DNA of 64,000 nucleotides from Emydura subglobosa (GCA_007922225.1 ML679959.1:26650216-26714215); one strand, 5' to 3'. Shown: positions 26,350 to 63,009, counted from the first letter of the stretch. Notes: a model not told the origin generated them from the sequence alone. Numbers and translations: made by a program.

Positions 26350-26820
26350 CTGAGAGGAAATTCAAAATACTACATCAATCAAAGATTTATACGGAACAGA
26401 TCTGTGCTCAAAGTACACATTTTGCCCCAAAATGCCATTTCCCACATGTAGCTTCACCATACCAGGGTACTGGGCAGTTTCAGATTACTTCTCACGAGGG
26501 AAAACACCACCATTCGCAATGCAAAGTCGCACGAGTCATTTTTAATTCAATTGATATCTCACCCTAGTAAATACCCATATGTCCACTGGCCTGTGAAATG
26601 CACACAATGGTTCCTCAGTAAAATTAAGCCCCATAATTACAGGAGAGGGGTTCTAGGGTTGACTGAGATTTTACTCTCCTCTAATCTACATGTTTCCAAC
26701 TTCCATTTAGTTAGCAACTGATTCAGACTGTGAGATGGATCAAGAACGCATACTTTCAAAACACATCTCCCAGACAAATCAAACTGAAGGCTGAAGAACT
26801 GATGCAGTTAGAAATTGTAC

Positions 26821-50817
<23,997 letters not shown>

Positions 50818-50957
50818 GCTGTCGCTTGGCCTCGCCCGGCCCGCGGCGCTCGCTGTTCCGCGGTGGGGGCTGAGGGGAGGGCGGGGGAGGCCACCACCGC
50901 CGCTGCCGCCGCTGCTCGGGTCCGTGCCGTGACCAGCGCTGCCGCCGCCGTCGCCTC

Positions 50958-50973
50958 CTTCCGGCCCGGAAGT
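50958..50973. promoter_or_regulatory. PSMD1: Back-to-back ETS/GABP sites in PSMD1 promoter
   Basis: CTTCCGG (50958-50964) and CCGGAAGT (50966-50973) form an inverted pair about 140-155 bases upstream of the start codon. ETS/GABP sites of this form are typical of CpG-island housekeeping promoters. Binding is inferred. Confidence 0.6.
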
Positions 50974-51301
50974 GTCGCACAAGGCCCCCCCGCAGGACCC
51001 CGGCGAAGGGAGGGGGGCTGCCCTCGCAACTGCCCGATCACAAAGCGCCAGCAGCGCCCCTGGGAAAACGCGGGGGCTCGGCGCTGGGGCGCGGGGAGCA
51101 GGGGCGGGCACAGAGACCGAGTCGGCCTGCGGGCGGGAGCCCGGCAAGAGTGTCAGGCAGGAGCTAGACAGCTCTACTCCCCCCTCCCCGCGGTGCCCGC
51201 GCGGGCGGGGCTGCTCCCCGGAGCACGCGGGCCGGAGGGAGCGATGCGTCCCGCTCGGGATGGCGATGCACGGCCCCGCCCTGCCCCCACAGCAGGCAGC
51301 G

Positions 51302-51354
51302 CCCCCCCCCCCCTTGGTCCCCCCCCCCCCGGGGGGGGGGGGGGGGGGGGGGGG
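51302..51354 (+). repeat. Poly-C/poly-G palindromic tract
   Basis: Twelve C (51302-51313), a short spacer, twelve C (51319-51330), then 24 G (51331-51354). This is a perfect C-to-G palindrome of 12 on each side plus excess G, in the distal PSMD1 CpG island. Confidence 0.85.
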
Positions 51355-51612
51355 ATAATAGGCACCTGTTTAAGGCACCGGCCCCAATATAGGCACTACC
51401 CCTATAAAATCAGCACAGCGGGTCACCCGCCCCATGGGGCACTGGGGGGGCAGTTGTGCCCCCCTCCCCACTTTTCATGGGTTTATACACCCCCACCCCC
51501 ATCGAACTTTGCAGGATGCAGCGTGTCACGCAGGGGAATCGAGCTGCTGCCCCCCCTCCCCCCCCCCCCCCCAAAAAAAGTGGGGACCCAGCTGCACCCA
51601 ACACGCTAGAGC

Positions 51613-51898
51613 CCGTGGTTCTCACACTGGGGGGTCGCGACCCCATTTTAACGGGGCGCCAGGGCTGGCCTTAGACTGGCTGCGGCCCAGGGCTGAAGCA
51701 CGGGCCCCACTGCCCGCATCTTGCCTGGCACGGCAGGGCTCAGCTGCAGGCCTGGCCTGGTGGCGGGGCTCAGGTTAGCCCCCTGCCTCCCCCACACCTG
51801 GGGCTGAAGCCCTTTGGTCCCCCCCCACCCGGGTCATGTAGTAATTTTTGTTGTCGGACGAGGGTCAGAGCGGTGCAATGAAGTTTAAGAACCGCTGC
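51613..51898. mobile_element. hAT MITE with near-perfect 8-bp target duplication
   Basis: Starts CCGTGGTTCTCACACTGGGG and ends AAGTTTAAGAACCGCTGC. It is flanked by GCTAGAGC (51605-51612) and GCCAGAGC (51899-51906), 7 of 8 bases alike. The GC-rich inner sequence lacks coding potential. Confidence 0.75.
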
Positions 51899-52164
51899 GC
51901 CAGAGCTACTGTCCTTCCAACATCCTGCACCTCTGCATGTCCCTGGCTCCCAGCCCAGCAGGATCCCTATAGTCCCGGAGCCATGGGATGCGGAGGAGAA
52001 AAGGAACATGGGGCGAGCATCGGACGCTAAGAAAGAGACAGCTTAGGCTGAACATCAGGGAAACTTCCTGAGGACTTGTCCCCCCCCCTCCCCACCGCCC
52101 CCCCAGCTCTTCACTGAAACAAGCTTTGCTGCTATAAACCCTCGTGTAGCACTATACCTGTCAT

Positions 52165-52275
52165 GGCAAAGGGCTGCATTGGGCTAGGTGCTGTACAGAC
52201 ACAACAAAAAGATGGTAACCTCTTTGGAGCAGAGACTATCACGTTATGGGGGTTCTGCAATTTACATATATAGTG
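52165..52275 (-). repeat. L3-like LINE tail fragment
   Basis: 'GCATTGGGCTAGGTGCTGTA' and 'AACCTCTTTGGAGCAGAGAC' are L3-tail words, here rearranged or degraded. Confidence 0.4.
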
Positions 52276-53477
52276 AAATTAGTGCACGAACTGTGTATGG
52301 CCGAGCCTGCCCAGTGACAGATGCTACCAGCAGCAGAATGGTCTCCCCCAGAGAAGTTGGGGGTGGGAGAAGAAAAGAGGTGGGTTTTTGTTGTTGTTGT
52401 CTGTTTTTTTAAACCACACACCTACAGGAATCAGGGCAAAGACAAGAGCTACAGCAAGGACGAGCCTTCATGTCAGATTTTCTCCCATGTTATCTAAGTT
52501 CATAAAGTGAAAAAGGGAAACCTGCCCAGAGAAGCATCCATTCCAGCTATCTGCCTCTAACAAAACATTACCAAATCTGTCTCCCCGTCCACCTGGTACT
52601 GTTTGCTGACACAACAGTGCAAGGTCCATACGCCCCCTCTGCTTTTCATGTAATGCCCTGGTTATCAGCATAACATTTAGTCTTGTAAACACACGCGCTG
52701 GTTCCAGTTTGGATCGATCCGACATTCAGGTCAGTGAAATTTGGATTAGAGGAAAATCAGGCTAAACAGAACATTGACATGTCACAAAGTTTGATCTGGA
52801 AAAAAAGTTCTGGCCCTTCTCTAGCACAGTTGATTTCTGCAGGTTCTAACCTAGAAGGAAAAGTTTTATCTTAAAAAAAATAGTGGGTTGTGGGACACAC
52901 AGCATCTAAGTCAATGCAGTTGAAAGTGCTCAACATCCTACACAATCAAGTCCTTGCACTGGAATTATAATGGTCACGTCTGAAAAGGCAGCAGAGCAGC
53001 CCCACTCCTAAATGATCATCACCATGTATCCTCAAGGTATCCTGGTATAATGGTTGGGTCACTAGTTAAAGCCCACCAGTGCTGCATGAGGTAACCAATT
53101 TTGCTGGCTCCATGGATTGTCACCAAAGACAGGTTTCACTGTTCCCTTCAGTGCTCAAAGGGCAATAGAGTAACTTTTATCTCAGCTTAAACCAAATCAA
53201 TTGCAAGTCAAACTATGCCGCGTATCTGTATCATTGAGGGGAACAGTCTGGTAGACATCAATAAAATTTCAGAAACAACCTACAGTATAGGATTTAAATG
53301 TGTTTATTTATTCCTTACATCAAGTATTTAAGGTAACAATGTCCCAAAATTAATCCCCCAATTAAATAATACATAAAAACCTGCTTCAACTATAAAAGAC
53401 CAGTTAACCCATTAAAAAAAAAAAAACCAGTCACTTTCTTTCTTTAGACTAATGTACAATGGAAGATATATGGAGCC

Positions 53478-53582
53478 TGCTCTGTTCCCGTTTACTTCCA
53501 TATAAATCCAGAGTGACTCCATTGACTTCAATAAAGTCACTACATGTGTAAATCTGGAGTAACAGAGCAGAATTTGGCCCCA
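53478..53582. repeat. Fold-back MITE-like repeat
   Basis: 'TAAATCCAGAGTGACTCCAT' and, in reverse, 'TGTAAATCTGGAGTAACAGA' flank a centre with 'TTGACTTCAATAAAGTCA', giving a snap-back palindrome typical of a common reptile MITE. Confidence 0.5.
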
Positions 53583-54099
53583 AGTCTACATACATTTTGT
53601 TGGTCTCTACAGGGATATTTGAAATGGTTAATTCATCAGACCTTAACACAACACAAAGATTCACATAACACCGTCACCACTATTATGGGACTAAATTAAA
53701 CATTTCAATTAGTATGAAGAATTTGAATGTTAAGTGACCTGCTTTTAACTGGAAGATGAGCAGAGACCTAAATACGTAAGAGACTCAATCTACCTGCACA
53801 GCTCCCCAGATGAGCTGTGCTAGAAGATAGCGCATTAACTAGCTTTCATTTCAAGCAACTGAACAATCAGCTGTTTCCCACTCAGTGCTGAAATTCAACA
53901 TCATGTACACAGCCACTCACAAATGAATTTAGTAAAGTCATATTACATTTGTATTTTCAACTAGCTTGTAACCATGTTACCTCAAGGCAAATTAAATCTA
54001 CCCAGTACCCTGTGATCTGGAAGCAGGGTGCTGGTGGTCCCGCCTATAGAGACATTTACAAGCTATGCCACTATCATCTATCTTTTAGGTTCTCTCTAA

Positions 54100-54351
54100 A
54101 GCCTTGTCTACACAGAGAAGTTTTGCCAGTTGCACAGGTAATGCCCAGTGTGGACAAGAGTGGCTTTTTTCAGCTTAAACCCCTTCCCAAGTGACAAATT
54201 AAAAAAAAAAAAAAGGCACTCTGATACCAGAATAAGAGTGTCCACTGGGAGATCTGTAACTCTGGGATAACTCTAACCAAGTTCCTCTTATAACTCAGGT
54301 TATACTGAAAAAAAACAAAACAAAAAAACCACACACACGTTGACAAGGCCT
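54100..54351. mobile_element. hAT-like MITE with GCCTTGTC ends
   Basis: Starts AGCCTTGTCTACACAGAG and ends GTTGACAAGGCCT, an inverted repeat related to the other GTCTACAC elements. No confident target duplication. Confidence 0.6.
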
Positions 54352-54734
54352 AAGTCACAAGACACAAAGACTCTCAGCAGCAAAGTTCTCAAGTGACCTG
54401 AGTTACAACATAAAACTCCACCCAACAATGTCTTCAATCACAACACCAGTCAGTCGAGAATCAGAAAACGTTTCCCCCCTTCTCCAACTACTCTATCACT
54501 TCCAATCTTCACCCACTTCCCCCCTGCCCTTACAACTAATGCTCTGTTCCACTCTTCAGCAGTCTCTGAATCTCCCCAGATGCAGTGAGCTGCTCTCAGA
54601 CAGAAAAAAACATCAAGGAGACCACAGAAGGGGAATACATTCACATATGGACTGTCGTACGCTTTTGTTCTCCCAGTCCCCTTTGCCCTTCTCTGACACC
54701 TCCAAGGATCTCCCAGCACTTTTCAGAGATAATT

Positions 54735-54895
54735 AGGCCATGCGGCTCCTGTGTGAGGTAGGTAAATATCAAAATCCCCGTCTTACAGATGGGGAAATGG
54801 AAGCACAGAGAAGTGACATGATTAGTCCACGCTCAGAGCTGGGTGAAGAACCCAGGAGTCCTGACTGCCTACCCCGCTACTCTAAACAATAGATA
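54735..54895. repeat. MIR-like SINE
   Basis: 'CTTACAGATGGGGAAATGGA' and 'GCACAGAGAAGTGACATGAT' followed by 'AACCCAGGAGTCCTGACT' match MIR-type SINE core and tail. Confidence 0.65.
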
Positions 54896-55126
54896 GGAAT
54901 GCCTGCGGCACGTTGCTCTCAGGACAGACATGACCAATTTTCAGCTGATCAGGAGTTTGGAATTGCTCGGATTACACAGTACTCAGTTATTAGCAGCTTC
55001 TCTGCCAACAGACGAACAAAGGAAGAGCTGTTGAAAAAAGGATGGCAAAATGATTGTAGATGGACCGACCCAAATGAAAGAGCCTCACAGCAAGCCTTGA
55101 GGAGAGTGAGACGGGACAGAATTGAG

Positions 55127-55424
55127 GTGTTGCCAAAAATCATGAGTCAGGCTCGCTAAAAATCATAAGGTTGGCTTTAAAAATCATGCGATTATGTAAA
55201 AACAATAGATGTGGTGTTCTTTTTATTTGCCTTTTTGAGCCTTTAGGGTGAACTGGGGTCACATTTTGATGCTTTCTCCACAGCCACGAGGGCTAGAAAC
55301 TTATTTTTCCCTTAAGAATGAAGGCTGAAATCATCACATATCCACTTGGCTCCAGGAGCTAGGTCTTTAAGGAAAATAATAATCATCATGAGCCTCATGA
55401 CGACATCATGAGCGTTGGCAACAC
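55127..55424. mobile_element. MITE with GTGTTGCCAA termini
   Basis: Begins GTGTTGCCAAAAATCATGAG and ends CATGAGCGTTGGCAACAC, an imperfect inverted repeat. Identical TGAG lies on both sides (55123-55126 and 55425-55428), possibly a 4-bp target duplication. It is 298 bp with no coding frame. Confidence 0.7.
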
Positions 55425-55970
55425 TGAGTCCTGCCAGCAGCCTGATCTAGATGAAAACTTGCAACGCAGAGCAATGGCAACCAAGCCAAACTCAGAGTTG
55501 GAAACACATGCAACGTAAAATAGGACTCCTTTTTTTTTTTGGCATCTGGACATACCCATTAATACTCTGTGTAAATAAAAACCTCATTAAAACAGTTGGC
55601 TGTCAGACAGGTTAAAAATATACCTTTGAAAACTATTAAATATGTACATTTTATTTTCTAAAAACAATATATTAACAAGTCACATCTTTAAGAGAGATAA
55701 ATGTATGTGGTGGTCTTTAGGGCCTAAAAGCCATGTGGTTGTTGGGATCCCATGGTGAAGAAGTTGGGGGGAGCTGGACATCTGTCATCCCCCATCAGAA
55801 CGTGGAAATGCTATAAGCACTGTCAATTGTTCTGCCCCCAGTGCAACTCACTTAGCACCAGGATTAGCTGTATGGAATGAATTGCTCTCTTAGACCACTC
55901 TCCTATTGACATGATCAGCGGCAATTTCTGCATTGTGCACGTGAGTTGTGTGGCATGACTGTGGCAATTA

Positions 55971-56489
55971 TTGCCTTTCTTCATGGTAGATTATTGCATT
56001 CAATCCTCTTCGACTCGCCGGTATGTCCCAAGACCCGGACCTGGAGATGAGCAGCCCCACCGTGATCTCCCTGCAGCTCTATCGTTTTTTTGTCCCCCCA
56101 CTTACCTGTCCTTTCCTAACGGGGGAACCATAACAGAAACCGGAAGGTCTCTTGAGGCCGTTTTCTGGAGCTGTAGAACAGCAATCAAGCATGAGGTTCA
56201 AGGCAGAAGATTGGTTTCATCAGTGAAGAAACCCAGAAGGCCTCTTGTTTTTTGTTGTTCAAATGAGAGACTCTCTCTTTTAGCAGCTGAGCACATTTTG
56301 TACCTGGGATTCCGGCACTGTGACACCCCCCCCAATGAAATGCATCCAACAGGATTTCTTAAAGGCCCACCGTCCATTTTAGAATCTACAAATGAACTCT
56401 ATCGGGTGGTAGAACATGACCCTCCTATGGGTTTTGCTGCAGCAATGGTTGCGGGGAAGGTTATCTGTTCCTACAGAAGGCCTTTGTGA
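55971..56489 (+). other. Unidentified 172-codon open frame
   Basis: An uninterrupted plus-strand frame, MPFFMVDYCIQSSSTRRYVP to ICSYRRPL, followed at 56569-56829 by a second open frame. I recognise no domain, signal peptide or membrane segment. No good splice context or upstream promoter is evident. It could be a decayed transposon or chance; sequence outside mapped repeats makes it worth a protein search. Confidence 0.2.
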
Positions 56490-57587
56490 ATTAAGATGAG
56501 CAGCATTTCCCAAGAGCTGCGTGATGGCTTCCGAGAGGCTGCCTGGGTGAACTCAGCCCGTCGTCCTCATGCTACAAGAGGAAATCAGCCAGGGTGGTTC
56601 CTCAACGCAACCCTGCAGCCGTCTCTGCCGGAGCTTGCCAGCAGCTCTGAGCGCCCGGGCCGCCACCAGTTTCTTCACAGTTTCCATTAGGCGACATGCT
56701 TGTCAGAGCCACTCCCTCATCGGGGTGCTGCAGGCCACCTACAAGGAGCAGGGAAAGGGAGACAGACCAAGGTCACGGAGGAAGGTGCATACAGGAGTCC
56801 CGGTTTCCAGCACTCTCATCTTATACTAATATTTTTAAGTACAGATCAATAAGCAATAAATGAACCAAAAATTGTGGATTGTTTTTAGAATCGGTTCTAA
56901 TTTTCTATCATAAATTGGGCATTACGGCAGCGTACAGGATTTTAAACTAACACCTGAAGGTGACTCACCTCAACAGCTCATGGGGAAGGCACTCTGGGTC
57001 CCAATCCTGGAATCTGATCCACTCAGACAACCCCCATACCTGTGTGATGCCTCATCAGCTTCCATGGGATTCCACACAGATATGAGGGTCCAAGCTGCCT
57101 GAAACCAATTGCAGGATCGAGGCTGTGGATGTTTATTGGACCAGATTTTCTTACCCCTACAATTTTCAATGGAGAAAATGCCCTTTTGGGACCAAATTTT
57201 AACCTTTCGCCAACTGTGCATTTCAGTGATTTGCCCACGTAGGCCCCTGTTTAATCTGAAGCTCCCATTTGTACCACTGTCACATTGAGATTTATTATAA
57301 CAAGAGGTTCCCTCCACGTGGGGTGTCCATTTCACCACTGGTCATAGATCAGTTTGGAAATCGGCAAGGCAAAAAATACATTTATTATGGAAAAGGTACG
57401 ATTCAGGACTCCTTCTGCAGCCATCTGTAGCCTCTGGCCAATGGTGTCCCTGCAGAAAGGGGATCACTGCTGGGAACTGTAAGAATTGCAGGAATCGTAC
57501 ATGAAACTGCATTTTCAAAGGACATCAAGAGTGCTCTGGAGCAGGACTCTGAGTCATTATTTGGAAACAGGAATAAGTTCTGTCTCT

Positions 57588-57840
57588 GGCCTTGTCTACA
57601 CTAGAAAGTGGCATAGCTACACCGGCAAACCTTCCTAGTGGAGATGCAGCTGATCTCGGCAAAAGCGTTCTTTAGCAGGTATAGCGTACACCAGTTCCGT
57701 GAACAAAATCATCTATACCCTTTGGCATATAACTCCCTCTATACTAGGGCTTCTGCCAGCACAGTGAGAGGTGTGATTTTGTTTCACACTTTTAAATGAC
57801 ACAGCTTTGCCAGCAAAACTTGTAAGTCTACACCAAGCTT
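57588..57840. mobile_element. hAT-like MITE with 'GGCCTTGTCTACAC' end
   Basis: Starts GGCCTTGTCTACACTAGAAA. The inner 'CCGGCAAACCTTCCTAGTGG' and 'GCCAGCAAAACTTG' are familiar from this MITE group. The far end is degraded. Confidence 0.5.
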
Positions 57841-58299
57841 TGGTTACACCCCTGGAAGACCACTGACTTCCGTGATGTTACATGGGTGTAAATGAAGAGA
57901 GAACTGGGCCCCTTGTGCTCTTACTGGACCAAATAAAATATCAAAAAGATGCTGGCAAGGCCCCTAACACCTCAGGGCCTTCTGCTGCTGCCGTACAGAC
58001 AGGGGATAGGAGAGGGAATGAGTCAGGCGCACCAGCTGAACAAGAGTACACGGGAGAGGACGCACTGGAACTTTCCTGGTGATGAAACAGTGTGAGACTG
58101 AAGACAACGCGTGGTCAGAACAGTGTGGATACCAGTTCAGAGACCGGGTGGGTACAAATGCACCTCTAGCAGGGGGGGCATGCCCTAGCAGTGTGCAGGC
58201 GGCTGAATTAGGTCATGGTCACACAGCACCGTGCAAGGACTGAATACTATTATGAGGCTAACACCTACCCTCCCCATTGTTGTTCCTTATCCTTGGATG

Positions 58300-58432
58300 T
58301 ATATATACCCCCTCTATCTGATTTCTATTTCTTGCATCTGACGAAGTGGGCTGCAGCCCACGAAAGCTTATGCCTGCAGAAATTAAATTTGTTAGTCTTT
58401 AAAATGCTACAGGACTCTTGTTATTATGAGGC
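58300..58432 (+). repeat. Abundant sauropsid interspersed repeat tail
   Basis: 'CTGACGAAGTGGGCTGCAGC', 'CCACGAAAGCTTATGCC' and 'TTTGTTAGTCTTTAAAATGC' followed by 'ACAGGACTCTTGTT' form the well-known reptile repeat 3' end. The class is not certain. Confidence 0.65.
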
Positions 58433-60317
58433 AGGGATCCAGTTAGCAATTTGTAGTTCGGACATGTTCTGACAAACCCATTGCCGTTCCACGGCCGCAT
58501 AACAACTGACACCGCATGCAGGACCCTGCAGCAAGCACAGGCAGAGAGAGGGAGCCAGCGGTGTGCTCATAAAATCCTGGGGGAAGACAACACTGAAAGA
58601 AGCATCCCAGCCAGCGTGCTCCAGGGATTGCCCATCAGGGTTTGGATGCTGTGGAGATGGCTGTGCCTATGGTGTTATATGTGCTAACACCAGAGCCAGA
58701 AGATAGATTCCAGGGGCATTTAGCTCTGATGCTTCAGCTCGCATATACTGAAAAGACTTTCTCCTAAGGAAGCCAGCCAACACGAGGCTTGGGAATCACG
58801 GCCTGCTGGGGTTTCACTAGCAAAGGACCATAGGCCAGACCTTGTGGCTTAGTGGGAGCACTCTGCATCATCATAGGGGAGACTCAGGTTCCAAGGCTTG
58901 TTCGGACCGACCATTCCTTAAGCTGGAAGGACCTGGGAATGCTGCTGGGGGGGAAAAAAAACACTGGTTGCCACATATCAGAAGATACAGCCGTCGTGGC
59001 TAGGAGCCCTCTACTGGAAGTGTTGAGAAGACAAGCAGCCGCTCAAGGGAGCTCAGCATACCCTCATGAACGTTGTTGGCAGCATTAGCCGGACAGCCTC
59101 TTCTCCAGCTCCTCCTGCCCCAGGAGATGCACCGCAGGACGGAAGGGAGTCTCCGCCTGTCTCTCTCCTCCCCACCTTTGAAATAAGAGAGCACGGGGGA
59201 GTTCAGAATGTTATCAGCAAGGGAGGGGGCTTTCTCAACTCCCTGATGGCAGTCGGGGGTCCTGCCTTATTCTGGGTCATGCACAGTATGGCTGTTCCCT
59301 GCTGCAGGTGGACAGTGGTAAGCCATCCTCTCCAACTTTGGTATGTTGGAAATCGGCCCCTCTGTATAGAAATCACCCTGTGACTCATTCAGCGGTACCA
59401 GAGATCCATTATTCCCTGGTGAAAATTCTCACCTAGTCTGGAAACGTCCCATCTAAAAAACTAACTATTTATCCACACTTGCTTGTTGCCAAGAATTTCT
59501 TTAATGATTTTCACTAACAGTTGGGGTCTGGCTGGGTTTTGTGTTTGCTTCAACACGGTGACTGCTGGCAGCCTCACAAGACACAGCCAGGACGCCGGTG
59601 TGGATTTACTAGAGCACACACACAGCAACTGTGAAAACTAAAACATAAATGAAGAGAGAGGGCAGACAGAAAGCTCACAGCCTGTGGCTGGGCTTCTACC
59701 CCATCAACTTCTATTACTGCTTCTTACTGATTGACTAGTTCTCTCCCCTCCCAGGGAGACCTGCTGGAAACAGGGAGATTTGTATAATCTGTATAATGAA
59801 AAGAACAATGCAACTTAGTGTGAGTTACTATACGGTCTTGAGCCATTACTGTAAAAACACTAGGGTATTAGACGAGGGTTGTTTTACTCTCATACAGTAT
59901 CACCTGACAGGCAGATTCCTGCAGCAATCAGCTATCCCCAAATTCTAAGATCCGGGATATCTCATCCACCAATCAAACCTTGTCTCCTGGTAACGTAAGT
60001 TATCAGCCGCTTTAGTTGTGATTCTCCTTACTAAGTCAATCAATCTTAAGCAACATTAAGCTGCACATAGTGATTAATATTTCCTCTTGACTAATAAAAC
60101 AAACCCTCCAATAAATAATGTTCACAAAATGGCTGATTTCCCGTTTTAGTCCCGGGTGAACATATATTAATATCATGCTCAGGGAGAGCAGGTTAATACA
60201 CTAGCACTTCCTCTCTTAAATCCTGGGTGCACACTCTAGTTAATGTCATAAATGAACATGGAAATCCATTGTCTCCATCCATGTCCCAACTCTACAACAC
60301 AAATCACAGCTTCTGGC

Positions 60318-60460
60318 GTGGTCTATACTTAAAACTGCCACCAACGTCACTACGTTGGTCAGGGCACGACAAAACCCACACCCCAAATCAATACAGCTAT
60401 GCCAACAAAACCGCCAGTGCAGACGCAGCTATGCTGACAGAAGAGTGCTTCTGTCAGGGG
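60318..60460. mobile_element. hAT-like MITE, partial
   Basis: Starts GGTCTATACTTAAAACTGCC and includes 'CGCCAGTGCAGACGCAGC'. It resembles a turtle-type MITE with 'GGTCTACACTTAAAA' ends. The second end is lost. Confidence 0.45.
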
Positions 60461-60688
60461 TTTGTTTGGTTTTTCGGGAGGACAGAGGGATCCCACATCA
60501 ACAGGAATATAAATACAGCCATACTGGGTCAGCCCAGTCCAACCAAGCCGGTAGTTCAAGAGAAGTGTGGGAGCAGAACAGCAAAGGGGTGCTGTGGTTC
60601 AGGTCTGCATTGTGAGGAGCTGGGTGGTGGCAAGGCGTGAATAGCAGAGGGCTGTAGAGCAGAACTGAGAAGAAAGGGAAAAGATAAG

Positions 60689-60955
60689 GCTTTGTCAACA
60701 CAGGAAAGTTGTACCAGTAATACTGGTTTAGTCACACTGGGAACACTCCCTGTGGGGACACTCCTGTGATTTGTTTCAGAGTAGCTTACACCCCTTTCAA
60801 AGTGACCTCAAGTAAACCAAGAACCAAAACACACTTATTCCAGAATAAGCGTCTCCTCCCTGCGCCCCTCGGGGTGTCACACCAGTATAAGGACAACAGT
60901 TTAAATTCCCACCTTCGCGTATGGCGGTATCACTTTCCCACGTAGACATGCCCTC
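60689..60955. mobile_element. MITE with GCTTTGTCAACAC/GTAGACATGCC ends
   Basis: Starts GGCTTTGTCAACACAGG and ends CCCACGTAGACATGCCCT, an imperfect inverted repeat. The inner 'CACACTGG' and 'ACACCAGTATAAGG' words are shared with the 63-kb copy. Confidence 0.55.
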
Positions 60956-63009
60956 ATAACACTGCAAGAGGCTCAAGGCACTGCTGGGCACCCCTCACAC
61001 AGGTTTAAAAATACTATTCCCCATTGCACTGGTGGTGAAAGCAATTCAGGCCAACCCCTGCCGTCTTTCCTCCTGTGCATTCCCCACACACACGAGTAAG
61101 CTCATCAGGACTTCTAGCATGGGTAGGATCGGTACCGCGGTGTTATCACACGCACCAGTTTAAAACGACCACCTCCCCCACCCCATAGGTGGATCAAGGA
61201 GGCCAGCCACAGGGATAAGCATCCTCCAGACACCTAAAACATGAGCACAAGGGGCCCTGTGCTCCCACCGAAGGCCCCTAGAGACACTGCTATCTTCTTT
61301 GCTAATTGCCATGTCATTCCCACCACAACCAGAATGAAGAGCAAGACGTTCTGGGACACTTGGGAGTGTGACTTAAAGAAGAGGGTCTAAAGCAAATGGC
61401 GTGACCCCAGCAGGATTCCCTGAATGGGAGAGAGATGGGCAAAGGAGAGCAGCGTCCGACCCCTGGAAGTGAGGAGAAGAAAGGAAAAGAAAAGGGAGGG
61501 AAAGGCCATGTGTACCTGCCTCAGTACAAAGTCACGTGTGCAAAGGTTGAAGTGCCAGCAGCCTGGGGCACCAGAAGGGGACAGTACGGGCTTGAAAGGG
61601 GTGAAGGGACCAGGGCAGAATCAGATCCCAGCTTCCCCCAAGTTCAGATTCAGGGTTCTGGATCAGCTCATTATAGAGCCAATATCTGAACCACGAAGAT
61701 AATGGCCCATGGCTGGATTCATTCAGACCTAAAGTTCAGGGAAAGGTGCGAGTAATAATCAGATTGCTGCTGATTCCATCTCACATCTAGACAGGCCGGA
61801 GTCAGGAGTTTCAAATCCGGCTCCAACCAAACTGCCGGATCTTCATTACAACCCAAGGTTCATGGGGTGCAGGATCCAATGTCCCAGTCTGGGCACCCAC
61901 CTCGCGGAGGTTTCACCTACAACTGTCTGAGAGCCGTGATGTGGAGTGATGGGGGCAAAGGAGAACGCTAGGATGAGGGTTTGGACAGAAGGTACAAAAC
62001 ATCACCCCAATGTGGTCCTGCAGAACACAGGAAGGGAGCAGCCAAGCCAGTTGTCCCAGGGCTTGTGGGGGCGGAGGTCCCATGTCAACAACTGCTGTGC
62101 GTGCAGTGTTAGTCCCCTTCGCCCCCCAGCTGCAGCTAACGAAAGAAGTCAGAAGGGGGCGAAGGCCTGGCAGCTCCACCAGAGGGAGAAAAGAAACTGG
62201 AGACAAGACAAGGAGGGCAATCAACAGGAACCAGAGGAGAAGCAAAGGGGAAAAGACATAACACGGAGCAGGGATCTGAGTTGTGGGGTGGAAACACCCA
62301 GGCACGGGTGTCCCCTCCTGTATGCACTGAAGTGGGGACCAGGGGAGAAAGTCAAACACCACACCACCCCCCCAAACTCCTGCAAAGGTCTCCCTTGCCC
62401 TATGCCAGTCATGCATCTGGCTCCTGACCCAGGGAAACTGGGTGGAGACCTTGTCAGGCAACTCAGCGGGGGAACTTTCCTGCCCTGCCCCCACGGATTT
62501 CTCCAGGGGAAGGAGCAAACTGGCCCAAAGGGGAAAATAAAATCACTAAGGGTGCAGGAAGGGTTAAGGGATGTATCCTCTGAGGGGGAGGGCAGGAAGT
62601 GGAACCATAGGGAATAAAGGGGGGCTGCTCCCTCTGGGTAGCCTACGAATCCTGGCTGGGGCCCTATGGATCTGAAGAGGATCTGAGGAAAATGCATTTG
62701 AGGACAGTTGCAGGGACCCCTGAGGGCAAGAGGGACAGAGAGGAGCAGCTGGCCGGGACCAAGCCATGGGGAAAGCAGTGAAACTGAGGGCGCGAGAGAA
62801 AACTGGACCAACCGAGACCAGCACCGTCAAAAGGGACGTGAGCTGCCGCGACAGGCATGGAGGGGCTGAGCTGCGGCCTGACCCATCATGTGCTTACACG
62901 GAAACATGATCTGTGTTTCATTATTGAATAACCTCCGGTCTCCCAGGCATGCTCTGCACACAGATGGGGTCCTGGGAGAGCTACACGGCTTAGGGGGGGT
63001 ATGATTTTC

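Larger units (their letters stand above)
8707..26820. other. Rest of PSMD1 intron 16, no confirmed exon
   Basis: About 18 kb lies between the HTR2B 3' end and PSMD1 exon 16. It contains the Tigger-like element at 9151, sauropsid repeats near 12.6 kb, hAT MITEs, CR1 copies at 18.1 and 20.4 kb, an L3-like stretch at 22.0-22.6 kb, a MIR-like SINE at 24.96 kb and the unidentified coding-like blocks at 25.6-26.35 kb. Between 9.4-12.6 kb, 16.5-18.1 kb and 18.4-20.3 kb I see only AT-rich non-coding sequence. Confidence 0.7.

Noticed and set aside
1..26820. Search for PSMD1 exons 17 onward and the HTR2B TM1-TM2 exon
   Set aside because: None of the expected conserved motifs (for example RYGAAMALG for PSMD1, or NYFLMSLAVADLL for HTR2B) was found, so they are placed outside the window.
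61946..62811. Long open frames on both strands (223 codons plus, about 200 codons minus)
   Set aside because: Overlapping frames on both strands without family motifs, splice signals or a promoter; GC richness lowers stop frequency.
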